Shown: positions 1-9,999 of the stretch, in pieces | Layout of the letters: the number at the start of each line of letters is the position of its first letter | Numbering within the stretch: position 1 is the stretch's first letter | NCBI GenBank assembly: GCA_016785225.1 | Contig: JAFBJZ010000935.1 | Location: forward strand, 372,001-436,000 | Reading direction: 5' to 3' | DNA: 64,000 bases | Source: Psettodes erumei | Taxonomy: Eukaryota > Chordata > Actinopteri > Pleuronectiformes > Psettodidae | The notes under the pieces: generated by a model | What the model saw: the letters and a program-made list of their open reading frames with translations, nothing else | Databases searched by the model: none | What the model was told of the DNA's origin: nothing | Position numbers and translations under genes: made by a program

Positions 1-573
1 ATGAATTGGATTGAGAAGGCTTGATGAGAATCTCTGGCTGGCCAGGTTTCTGTTCATAAAGGGAAGAAAGAGTTAACTCTGCAAGATCCCCCCCCCCCGA
101 ATCTTTGTTTCTCACATAAGAATATTTTAAAAAAAGATAAAAAAGCTTTATACATTCTTTGCTATGTGTCTCTATGTCTGTTATGTATATTAACAAATCC
201 ATAAACATTGTTTTATTGAGCAAACCTGTGTGTTTCATGCATGCAGCTGTGTGAGCTTTCGATCCAAAATATGCACCTATTTTTTATTATTTTCTACCAA
301 CAGTCATAGTGGAATTTATGACTCTGTCAGTGAAATACACGTCAACCTCGCGGCTTTTCTGCACTTTTTTTTTTGGGAAAGCGTAAAACCAAACAAAATC
401 GTGAAAAGGAGCTGACAGATTTTTCGACCATATCCAAGACAAGTAGCAGTATTTGTAGGAAAAAGAAGAGGAGGAAATGGTTGTCAGTGTGCCCTTTTTT
501 TCCTTCTTCATTCCAGCTAACCTCGTACTTCTCCTCTGGTCCGACCGTGTGCAGCCATCAGTACATGCAGAGA

Positions 574-641
574 CTAGTAATGTGCCTGAGGGGCCGCAGT
601 CTGATACAGCTCATCTGGGTTTTCACTGCTCATGTCTCCCA
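574..641 (-). CDS. candidate 3'-terminal coding exon, unrecognised gene
   Basis: Read on the minus strand, a pyrimidine-rich tract ending in TTTGGCAG (AG at 643-642) is followed by 68 bases: two bases completing a codon, 21 sense codons and TAG at 576-574. The encoded tail ends SSENPDELYQTAAPQAHY. It is acidic to polar, with no membrane segment or recognisable domain. Beyond the stop, AATAAA signals lie on the same strand at 288-283 and 217-212. The two-base phase fits the donor of the candidate exon at 947-1019, which leaves one base. I do not recognise the protein. Chance could produce an open segment this short, but acceptor, stop, poly(A) signals and matching phase together favour a real terminal exon. 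Confidence 0.35.
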
Positions 642-946
642 CTGCCAAACAAGAGAGGGTTGAGACATTTTCTCTGCCCACGTCCACCGTTGCACAACCA
701 GGTTTCACTCTTTTGTCATTTCTAACAAAAATAGACTCATGGTTGGAGTTTTTCCCATGCTGCAATCCACTGCACTGGAAGTATCTAATATACAGTCTTG
801 AGCCTAAGATAATGTTTAACATCCGTAACTAAATACTGCCTTGTATTTATTAACTAGAAGTAGAACGTGGCGACGCCTCGGCCTTGCTCGAGTGCGCCCA
901 GTAACCCAGTTATCAGTTTGTTTGGCTGGGTGTTGCCATTGCTTAC

Positions 947-1019
947 ATATCGAGGCAGCTCTGTGCCTGGAAGTCTTTTGTTTTCCCTCTGACCCTGAGG
1001 TTTCCATGGTGACATTCAT
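947..1019 (-). CDS. candidate penultimate coding exon, same unrecognised minus-strand gene
   Basis: On the minus strand an open frame starts with ATG at 1019-1017, runs 24 codons and leaves one base before a strong donor GTAAGC (946-941). Spliced to the acceptor at 642, the leftover base makes TTG (Leu) and the frame continues to the stop at 574, across an intron of 305 bases. The peptide is hydrophilic and contains a basic-to-serine motif, RHRAAS, that could be a kinase site. The true 5' limit of the exon is uncertain: the frame stays open a few codons above the ATG, but the sequence there is purine-rich and gives no convincing acceptor. The ATG may therefore be a true start (a 45-residue peptide) or lie inside a longer exon. 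Confidence 0.3.
1000..1013. promoter_or_regulatory. near-consensus RFX X-box
   Basis: GTTTCCATGGTGAC reads on the minus strand as GTCACCATGGAAAC. The first half fits the RFX half-site GTNRCC and the second differs at one base from RGYAAC, with a two-base spacer. It overlaps the candidate minus-strand exon at 947-1019, so it may be regulatory, coding or both. No function is shown by the sequence alone. Confidence 0.3.
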
Positions 1020-1850
1020 TTTGTGTGTGTCAACCCTCAGCTAGTCTTTCTTCTCTGAATATCTGGCAGTAAAACCTCCCATCTGAAAGCTTCTGATCTC
1101 ACGGGGCTGATAGTGGTGCGATGCCCTCACGGTGGCTCCCTCTCTATTTTTGTATCTGAAGGCCAGTTGTTAAGACGCATGGTCTCCACGGAGGTAGTGG
1201 TTGTGGACTGTGGATATAAAAAGGGCCTGCTACTGCAGCTGCCGGCCTGTTGAAGATGCACCTCATCACATGTCGAGTGTATGTGCCTCACATACGTCTT
1301 TTATAACCGGAGGGACACACATGCACAGATATTTCCACTATCAAGGTTACTTCTCACTTTTACTCCACAAATATGCTGCACTGGGATTGGTTCAGGCTGC
1401 CTCTCTCCTTGCGCTCAGATAGGAACAGTGTTGGATTGTTACAGGAAGGAGAGTGTGACTCATATTTCCAGGGAAACCTGCCTTGTGTACAGTATATGCT
1501 CACACTTTATTTTAGGGAACCGGCATGTTAGTTCTACAGACCCTGTGATTAACTCCGCTGCACAAACAGGTGGAGTGTACTAATGGGACAGTTATTGATT
1601 TTCTTCTAAAATAGCGTTACTGCAGTGTATCCCTGTGGGAGGTAAACAGTGTCTGCTGTTTAATCTTATTACAATGTGTACCTGTCGAAATCTGCCAGTG
1701 TGCTTTGAATTTTATATTTATATTATCTTTCAGGAAAGATCACAGTTTAGCGGTATGTATGTATGTGCATGGGGGGTGATGCCCCGTATAGTTAATCCTC
1801 TGACCCTCCCCGGCCCCACTACCCACCGTGGTACCCAGGACCGGGATGAT
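1020..1850. other. no gene seen
   Basis: I see only short open frames without good splice sites or codon structure. The interval separates the candidate minus-strand exons from the CpG-rich leader of kbtbd11, so any 5' exons of the minus-strand gene should be here or in that CpG-rich block. Confidence 0.4.
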
Positions 1851-1859
1851 GCGTAAAGG

Positions 1860-2800
1860 AATGTCGCATCTCTTGGAAGCGGCCAGCGCGCGCGCAACAG
1901 ACGGAGGCTCGTGCATCTGAGCGTAGGGTTAATACCGACAGAGGGGGGCGTGGTCTAGATCAATAATAACCGCCTCACTGTAGTCGACTGTGGGGAGTGG
2001 GGGCAAAAAATAAGACTACAAAAACCGCCGTCCTGACAGCTCTGTGAGCCACACGCTGCCCCTCAGCTGTCCACGCCGGGTGGCCTGCTGGACAAAGGGA
2101 TGATGCCGCAGCAGCGGCGGCAGCTCTCTCCAGCTTCCACCGGGAGGAAATGAACTGAGCGACGGCCGAGCTGGAGGAGGCGCGACCTGGAGTGACTGCG
2201 CGATCGTCCCACTGCCACGCCTCCGCCACCCTGAACCCAGGGAGACCTCGAATGGACCGACGGGCTCAGAAAAAACTCGCTGCGTGAAAGGTGAGCGGAT
2301 GTGATTTTTTTTTGGAAAAAGAAGAAGAAGAGCTGGAGCTGTCGGTGAAGTAAACTCGTGCAGAGGAGCGCAGCGCGGCTGCTTCAGCAGGATTGCGTCT
2401 GCCTTACGTAACTGAGCTTCGTGGAGGGGACTGGCAGGGGAACTGCTGGTGCCGTGCTGTTGAATCGCAGCGGGGAAACGCAGGTAGGTTAAACTGATAC
2501 TGGACAGATAAGGACCTGAATCGTTATCTGCAGATTCTAATGCGGTTAAACTTACAGTAAAATACCTCATTAAACCTTAGTGACCCAACTCACAGTCTCC
2601 TTCGTTTGATCGACGCGATCGGTGGGGGAGCGCCGGACAGGAGTTGTTTTTAAAAAAAAATGTAATTACTAACGCCCTTTGCCCGTCATATTAGAGATTA
2701 ATTCGTCCATCCGCGAAACGCCACTTGCGCATGCGCTTTCGAACATCTTCAGATTACCGCAAATAACGGACAGGCAGGGTGATGTTCGCAGGAGGTCGTG
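1860..2800 (+). promoter_or_regulatory. CpG-rich promoter and 5' leader of kbtbd11
   Basis: GC and CpG density rise sharply here compared with the flanks, with a GC-box-like GGGGGGCGTGG near 1943. Two good donor sites on the + strand follow: AAAG|GTGAGC (exon end 2290) and CAG|GTAGGT (exon end 2483). A matching acceptor is TTTTTTCAG ending at 2991. This suggests one or two noncoding first exons spliced to the coding exon, as in vertebrate KBTBD11, whose coding region sits in one exon. The start site of transcription cannot be placed from sequence. Confidence 0.45.
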
Positions 2801-2991
2801 CGGGTCGCAGCCTTAAGAAGCTGAATGTTGGGTAAGCTGCAGATGTCGCACTTAAAAATCGGCGCCGCTTCAGTGTGTTGACAGAAATAATGGCACAAGA
2901 ATGCAGGAGCTGATCGCTTGAGATAGTTGGCAAGGGCAGCACAAAGTAATATTTTCCCCTAAGTTTCACGGTTTTCGATCTGTTTTTTCAG

Positions 2992-3184
2992 TGAAAGGGC
3001 GCCCCTCAGAGAGTAAAGTAGTCTTTGCAGCCTCAAGACTCAATTTTTCCCCCTCCTCTGCTTGGTCTAAATTCTCTTCTTGATCCGATGTAGGTGAGGA
3101 GAGAGGAGTCCAGCCTCAGGTTTTTCTATCCGCTCGGCATGATCGGTGAAGACGCTGTCTCCCATCACCAGTGAGCACATCAAC
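2992..3184 (+). other. 5' UTR part of the kbtbd11 coding exon
   Basis: This begins after the acceptor AG at 2990-2991 and runs to the chosen start codon. It contains a start-stop element (ATG TAG, 3088-3093) and a short upstream open frame at 3139-3174. The first also resembles a donor (TAG|GTGAGG), so an alternative splice at 3093 is possible. Confidence 0.4.
3139..3174 (+). other. upstream ORF, 11 codons, in kbtbd11 leader
   Basis: ATG at 3139 opens an 11-codon frame ending in TGA at 3172-3174, ten bases before the main start and out of frame with it. With the start-stop ATG-TAG at 3088-3093 it could lower translation of kbtbd11. The effect is inferred; only the sequence is seen. Confidence 0.5.
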
Positions 3185-5093
3185 ATGAATGAAGGCCGCG
3201 GGCAGGGCAAAGGGGCCATCGCTGTGGAGGCCGATGTCATCCTCCACACCGTGAACCCCGACCTTGTCGCGCCTGCCGACAAAGATGGGAGTGTGTGTCC
3301 AGCTTATGTCCACGGATACCGGTCGGAGGACAAAGATTTCAGCCCTCCTCCAGTGTACGAGAAGGAATACCTGTTGGATGGAAGGCTGATGGAGAATAAT
3401 CACATCGATCATCAGAAGGGTAACAGCTCCTACATCTCAACGGCTGACCAGTTTCACCTTCCAGATGATAAGGGAGCTCTGGATCTCCCTCCTCATGCTG
3501 ACTCCACTGTGTCCAATCACGTCGCTGGCATGCAGCGACACTGTGCGAGCAGTGAGAACCACAATGGTGCCAGAGCTAAAGTGTCGTACGGTGCAGATTC
3601 CTCTGCATGCTTGTCCATCCAAACCAAACGGGAAACTGATAGGTCAGTTCTCAAATCGAACCTCAGCCAGGAAGCCGAAAACGCACAGGTGGAGAAAGAG
3701 CCCGATTTAGTCATCGAGGTCGGCGGGCAGATGATCAGCGCTCACAAGTCTGTTCTGGCTGAGAAGAGTGATTACTTTAAAGCACGGCTGTCACGAGACA
3801 TCCTGAAAGTGAAGGGAGTGAGCTACAAGACTTTGTCTACATTAGTAGACTATGTTTACACTTCCCAGATGAATGTCAACAAGGACAATGTTGTGGACGT
3901 CATCACGGGAGCCAAAATCCTTCAGATCCCCTGTGCCGTTCAGGCAGCCATGGACTCCATGTCTGAACAAATCAGTGTGGAGAACTGCTATGAGATTCTG
4001 GTCATTGCCAAAAAGCAGCGACTGAGCGAACTGAAGGAGACGGCCTACGGCTTCATGAGCGACAACTTCCTCCAGATCCTTAAAGACCCCACTGCGTACG
4101 GCCGCCTGACGGGATCTGAGCGGGATCTGATCCTGAAGAAGAGAATGGATGGGAGGAAGACTCTGATGGTCGCGGAGATAAATGATGTGTTTGATCGAGT
4201 CGGGAGCCGGCCACCCAGTCGCTGCGGCAGCCGACCGCAGAGCCCCCTGTCGGTGGGGTCTTTAGAGGAGAACCACATGATTTACTACTTTAACGAAACG
4301 GCAAATGACTGGAGACCTTTGATTGCGATGCCTGAGGACATGAACACTAAAGGTTGTGGGATCTGCACCATGTATAACTACCTGTTTGTGGCAGGGGGAA
4401 TAAAGGGCTATGGAGACAAGGGCAAGGTTTCCGACAAAGTCTTCTGTTACAACCCCGTAACCAACCGTTGGGCTGAGGTCAGACCCCTGAACCAGGCTCG
4501 TGCCCAGCTGAAGCTTGTGTCCATGGATGGCTACTTGTACGCCATTGGAGGGGAGTGTTTGTTTACAGTGGAAAAATATGACCCTCGCATGGACCGCTGG
4601 ACCACAGTGGCCCCTTTGCCCAAGGGAGCCTTCGCGGTGGCGCACGAAGCCACCACCTGCAATGGAGAACTCTATATTTCAGGAGGCTCTCTCTTCTACC
4701 GCCTCCTTAAGTACGATCCCCAAGAGGGACGAGTGGCAGGAGTGCCCCTACAACAACAGCAGGAAGAAGTCCACCGACATGGTGGCTTTCAAGAGCTTCA
4801 TCTACCGCTTTGACGTCAACCGCGAGCAGGGCATCAACGTGTTCAAGTACAACACCATAGTGAAAATGTGGCACGATTGTGCGTCGCAGAGGCTGGGTAG
4901 TCACCTGCCCTTCAGGTGCGCCGTCATCGGGAACTGCATCTACTGTGTGAACAAAACCCAGACTCTTCAGTTTGTAGTGGAGGAGGAGAATGCCTACTTT
5001 GTCGAGGAGACGCTGAGTGCGCCTCTGGAGGCGAAAGGCGTCCTTTTTCCTTTTGTTCTCACCTTGCCTGAAAAGCCTGAAAAAGTAACATAG
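3185..5093 (+). pseudogene. kbtbd11: kelch repeat and BTB domain-containing protein 11, frameshifted as written
   Basis: BTB-kelch proteins typically serve as substrate adaptors of CUL3 ubiquitin ligases; KBTBD11 itself is little studied. From ATG 3185 (A at -3), residues 1-170 are a low-complexity leader. A BTB domain follows at about 172-259 (starts EPDLVIEVGG, contains AHKSVLAEKSDYFKARLSRD), then a BACK-like helical part at about 260-320, a Ser/Pro/Arg linker at about 338-358 (SRPPSRCGSRPQSP) and kelch repeats from about 362 onward (YNYLFVAGG, LYAIGGE, ELYISGGSLFYRLLKYDP). Uninterrupted, the gene would give about 635 residues, close to the 623 I recall for human KBTBD11. A run of four C at 4718-4721, where three would keep frame, shifts reading near residue 512. 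The written frame stops at 4813 (542 residues), while the remaining kelch sequence (DEWQECP, FIYRFD) continues in the next frame to TAG 5091-5093. Family-like sequence on both sides suggests an assembly error or a recent indel rather than an old pseudogene. Confidence 0.9.
4718..4721 (+). other. frameshift site in kbtbd11 (extra C)
   Basis: The reading frame that matches KBTBD11 changes exactly at this CCCC run. Upstream family sequence ends with KYDP in frame 3185; downstream family sequence starts with KRDEWQECP one base later. A homopolymer length error is the simplest explanation. Confidence 0.85.
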
Positions 5094-6020
5094 TGTGTGT
5101 ATGTGTGATCTAGAATAACACAACACGTGTCATAGCAAAACTGGAATAATAATAAGACCTTATACACTCTTCAATGTCAGCCTTCTATCTCAGTGTCTCA
5201 TTGCCCGCTTGCAATGGAATGTGTGTACTTGCATGGCAATATATGAACAGGGTTAAGCCTTAAAAGGAAACCTTTACTTTAGTGTTGAATGAATGCAGCC
5301 ATATTTTTATCTGACTGTAGATAATGACATGATGAAAGTGACTGTAGATTATTTTGTGTATTTCCTGTGTTCAGTTTTGTTTGGTGCAATTTTGTAGTTA
5401 GATTCAATATTGTTTAGAACATATTAACTAGTTGATATTGGCAACTTTGGTCAAAAAAAGAAGTTGTTGAAAATTGTCATTTTAAAAAAAGGATGGAAGC
5501 AGTTACAGTGTGCTTTATGGATGATGCAACACAGGTACTATGCAAATGAAATACAATATACTGGTGGGTCTGCTCTCATGCTGTGCTATTTAATAGTTAT
5601 TGACCATGACTGGAGTTTGACTGGAAGGAATACGACATTTCTCAAACCCTGATCTGCAACACCTTTGATTAATCCTGTGAAATATTGTCATGTTGTGATC
5701 AGTATTAAAAAAAAATCTGCTGTATCCGTCTCCTAAACCACACAAATATTCCTCCTCGCGAAGCACTTAGGGAGCACATTGTACCCATCGTAATTCATGG
5801 GACCTTTTCAGTCAGTTAACACAGTATCTCGAACACTACAGTACATGAACTACATTTATTTTTAGATTCGCTCGTTTGCTTATTGTGCCTACTCACGGTT
5901 GTAAGGTCCTACATTTAGAGCATTTGCCAAAGATAAAAAATAACTGTTGGGCTATAATAAACCAATAAATCTTGCATCTCTTATGAATTAAGTTCTTAAT
6001 AAAGAGCGTTCTTTAGACGT
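5094..6020 (+). other. kbtbd11 3' UTR with poly(A) signals
   Basis: AT-rich sequence without a good open frame follows the stop codon. The first canonical AATAAA signals on the + strand are at 5956-5961, 5964-5969 and 5998-6003, with a weaker ATTAAA near 5704. The 3' UTR is therefore probably 0.6-0.9 kb. The exact end cannot be seen. Confidence 0.45.
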
Positions 6021-9000
6021 AGTCAAGTCATAAAGTAGAGCAATAGTTTTGCAGGGGGGAAGGGGCATTGCATTTGCTGCTAACAGGCGCTTTTCTTGAA
6101 GGTTCAGGAAACCCAGTCACTTAGAATCTATAGAGATGCTTCTCTGAGCAGGTGCAGCTTCCCTGCATGTGTTTCAGAGGAGCAGCCACACGAGCCTGTT
6201 CACCTGTTGCCAGGTTGCTTCTCGCAGTGAGGGCGCATCCCCTAAAATCAAATCCGACCTCCATGCTTCATTTCAGCACGGCCAGGTCTTGGCCCTCACT
6301 GCTTCCTCGAGGAGGTTCTCCTGGTCTGTTGACACTAATTAACCATGTTCTTCTTGCACCAGCGAGCATTCACACTGATGTTGCTTTGAATCTCCTTCTT
6401 TAGACATTTGATGGTAAAATAAGTGGGTGTTTTGTATGGAAGCTGATATATTGGTGGAACAAATTGCTTTTGATAATATTTGTAGAGGTGTATCCATGCA
6501 GTCAGTGTGACTCAGACAAAAGTGGATGTGGTTTTGATATCTTTGGCTGGCTGGCTGGCATCTGTATTTTTTGTGAACTGTTTTGTAAGGATTTGATAGT
6601 TTTGGATCTGCTGCTGTGATGGACAGTAAAGTAATGCAACGCTAAGGCTTCCCGTTTGTGGGCTAACAAATAAGCTGTTGGATGATGTGCATCAGTCAGA
6701 ATCAACTGGCTTCAAATAAAATATTTTGTGTCTCAAAATGATCTAGTTTTCTGATTATTCTACAACAAGATGTTAAGGTGCTGCTGTCACACGTGGAACA
6801 GACCTGTCATCTAGTGGCCATTGACCGTAATGACACCCAGTGCACAAATATTCACTCATGGCCCACAAAACATTTAAGAAATAAACTCTTTCTTGCTAAT
6901 AAATGAAAACGAATTCTTGTAAAATGATGTTTTTGTTTTAATTTGTGACACTTCTCAGTAAATTATAACAATATGTAATCTGCAAATAATTCTTCCATCC
7001 TTTCATTTAAGGGGTGGACTGCCTTGATACAAAACTTTTAACAGCGGAGGACGGTGTATCAACTGCTGCCAAATTCATGCAGTAGAAATGACTTCATATT
7101 GTGTTAAGAATAAAATGAAGGGTTTATTCACAGAAAGTCAAACAAGGTGCATATCCGAACCTTTAAATTGAAGACGTTGGATGAGAGGTTATAAAACACG
7201 AAAACCTTTGCTAAACAGCGCCCTCTGTGGCCACAGGTGGTAACTCCAGGATAAAGGCACAATAAATTTCCCTTCATTTCCGAAGATTCTCTTGGCTTTA
7301 ATTACATCATCATTAGGAGACCCCTGGCGTTTCCCCTGGCGAGTGGAATGGGATCACAAGCAGGAAAGTCAAAAACACGTTTCCATGAGTTTACTTATCG
7401 GTTTTTCTTCTTCTTCTTCTTCTTTTTTCAATGACAGCATAGTGGCAGAGTAACACGGTTTTGATGCAATGATGTCCACTAAACAACATTATCATTTTAA
7501 AGTTTGCTCAAAAGGAAGCTACTCTCCATATCAATCCAAGAAAAGCTGCAATAACAAACTGAGTCAAGTGTATGTTTTATTCTTATTTAACTTTAATTTG
7601 TAAGAGGAAGATGGCAGAAAACATTTGATTTACAACAAGGCCCAAAATCTTTGAGCATGTGTAACAAATAATGTAAGAAATTACTCAAGTTAACCAATTT
7701 AAATTCCTTCTTATTTAAAATTTCTTTCCAGCATGGTTTTTGTCTTTCATTCATAAGCCCAAATCTCATCTTCAAGGACAATATCATGGAAACCTTTGTG
7801 ATGTGATTGGGATTTAAGCTCAGACTGTTGCAGTATATGGACGTAAGTGCTGTCTCACCTAATGTAAAGTGCCTTCATGAACATTGTATCATGTAACAAC
7901 CTCCCAGCTGCTGTATTCATTTACTGTGTGAAACACGATGCAGACATTTGTTTGAGCTTCAAGAAATCTATATGCAACACTTTTTACTCCATACCTCAAG
8001 ATATTTAACATGTTATTGTACACACATGCACAGACAAGTAGTTTTTCTTGTCATGCTGTAGTGTGAACAATATTCTCTCCTGCCTTCTGATTTCTTTTCA
8101 TTTGTTTTTTTTTTTATATTTAGCTGTTCCTCCTCCTGTTTAACTGCTCCTTGTGAAAACTGAATTCCTGGGTGCAGACAAATTAGTTGAATTTGAACAT
8201 AGTTGTTGAAGATATAGTTTTACAAGCCAACGTATTTACATAAATGTGTTCTTATGCATAATTAATTTGTACATTCTTTAATTGAACAGTTGTTTCCTCT
8301 TCTGTGTTTGATTCCTGGATTTCTTGCTTCATTCACTGTTTCAACACTGGAGGGCAGTAGGAGCATGATGTAAAAAAATGGATATGCCACTGCTGCATGA
8401 TGATCCAACTATGCCTATACTGGGGGATGTACACTTGGGGTCATGACAGAATGTATATTGCCTTATGTCAAACACATACAGTCCATAGCTGACCCACATG
8501 CTTTGGGCTTTGGTTTGTGCTTCTCATGGGTCAAATCATGGTGTAAGGCCCTGGTATTTCACAGATATTATGGGCCAAAGCACTCAAAATGACTGCACAG
8601 AACTGTAATGTTTAGTTTAACAGTGCACAATACAGCTATATTTTAGTGTTCTGGTGTCAACGAACTGATTCATTTTTTAATTTACATCAGAAGAGTTCTG
8701 TTTGTGGTGGAAGGTTAAGTGTCATTGTTGTAATAAATTAAAATATCATATTTTTATGTTATGTGCTGAACCACTTTTGAGTAATTTAATTCTTCTAATT
8801 AAAATTATAAATGTATTCAAGGCTCTTTTTTATCATGGTTGTCAATTTTGTTTTGTCTTTTCTTATCAGAACTAAATTAGATTTAAATTAGAAAGACGCA
8901 ATGTTATATAATTAATGATTTCAATTTAGTAGTAGTCTCTGAATATTTCCATGGAATTTAAGTGCAGGTTTAGATTAAGAAAAAAAAAAATCAAGCTTAC
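6021..9000. other. AT-rich intergenic DNA, no gene seen
   Basis: Only short open frames and scattered AATAAA sites are present. A (TTC)n stretch lies at 7406-7424. No repeat family, RNA gene or splice-bounded exon was recognised. Confidence 0.4.
7406..7424. repeat. (TTC)n microsatellite
   Basis: Six tandem TTC units read directly. Confidence 0.85.
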
Positions 9001-9039
9001 TAATTGCCTCTGCGAGGTGTCACAACAATTCATTCATCG

Positions 9040-9377
9040 ATAAAACCAAACCGGGATCCGTCTGCCTGTTGCCATGGAGATCCGGTGATTGACAGCCCCT
9101 GACGTGTCAACCCGTGCACTCGGAGTTCCTGTGGGACGTTTGGCGCAGAGAGACGTTTACCTGGCGAGAACGACACTCCCCTACTTAGCATTGTTGCAAC
9201 CTACCAAAAAAGCTTTCACGTTATTGTTTCGGTACTAAAACCATTATGAACCATACCTTGAATACCAGATACACAGTTTTTATGATATAACCAAGTTCAC
9301 AGCCGCTTTGGCTGTTTGGCAGCTGTGAAGCAGCTAGCAAGCATAGTTAGCATTAGCTTGGCTAATGTTAGCTAGTA
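9040..9377 (+). promoter_or_regulatory. possible promoter/leader of an unrecognised + strand gene
   Basis: A locally GC- and CpG-richer block in AT-rich surroundings contains GTTGCCATGGAGAT (9069-9082). Its first half fits the RFX X-box half-site GTNRCC; the second half is poor. It is followed by TGACGTGTCA-like sequence, and after about 300 bases by ATG-AAC-CCG and a donor. The last 70 bases are dense in GCTAGC/TTAGC words, a composition common near teleost transcription starts. Confidence 0.3.
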
Positions 9378-9386
9378 ATGAACCCG
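9378..9386 (+). CDS. candidate first coding exon (MNP), unrecognised gene
   Basis: ATG AAC CCG is followed directly by a full consensus donor GTGAGT (9387-9392), so the exon ends in phase 0. Two later candidate exons (9946-9990 and 12087-12167) are also phase 0. Alone this is weak; the phase agreement gives it some weight. Confidence 0.3.
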
Positions 9387-9945
9387 GTGAGTTCACACCA
9401 GACACCTGACCCAGCTCCGTTGTGGGGATGAAGACGGTGAAATGCGGGCACAACCCTCAAATGAAGAGCGTTTTCCATTCGGGGATACTTCGGCACAAGA
9501 GCTAACTGGGTTAGTTAAGTTATTAAATTAGCATCGCCATGCGAACTAACAGGACTTCTATTTAGGTACTTGACAGTATATTGACTTGCCTGAATAGTCG
9601 TTAGCTGGGTCCTCAATAAGCACAAGAATTTTGACTAAAATATACTTTGAAAATTAAAACCGAGATAGTGGCTAAGATGTAGGAAGTCATATATGAATCC
9701 TATGCAGTGTGTCACTGCAAAGTGCATTTATTTAGCTACTGTTTTACAAAACTAACAGTGTTAGCTAGCTGGCAAGCTAGAAACAAATGTGAGTGTGTTA
9801 CTTTATTTGACTTGCTGTGACTTGGTTGAAGAACTATGATGGGGTCTCAGTCTTTTGGAGGGGATGGAGGTTGACAGTGGGGGAACATAGCTGGCCAGTG
9901 AGGCAGAGGCATTATTTCATTAGCCATGGCCCAGCTGTTGTACAG

Positions 9946-9990
9946 ACTCAAAATCCACCACAATCTTGTCTGATGGGGCCTTCTTTGGAG
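9946..9990 (+). CDS. candidate coding exon, 15 codons, unrecognised gene
   Basis: An acceptor CTGTTGTACAG ending at 9945 and a strong donor GAG|GTAAGA at 9990/9991 bound 45 bases that are open in phase 0 (TQNPPQSCLMGPSLE). An alternative acceptor at 9906 would also keep phase 0 but is purine-rich. It may be an optional exon between 9378-9386 and 12087-12167. Confidence 0.25.
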
Positions 9991-9999
9991 GTAAGAAGC

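Noticed and set aside
2016..2570. 184-codon open frame on the minus strand
   Set aside because: It lies in the CpG-rich kbtbd11 leader, where stop codons are rare; no family pattern and no good start.
3146..3184. Upstream extension of the kbtbd11 frame to a GTG at 3146
   Set aside because: GTG is not a normal start in vertebrates; ATG 3185 has a good context and gives a length close to the human protein.
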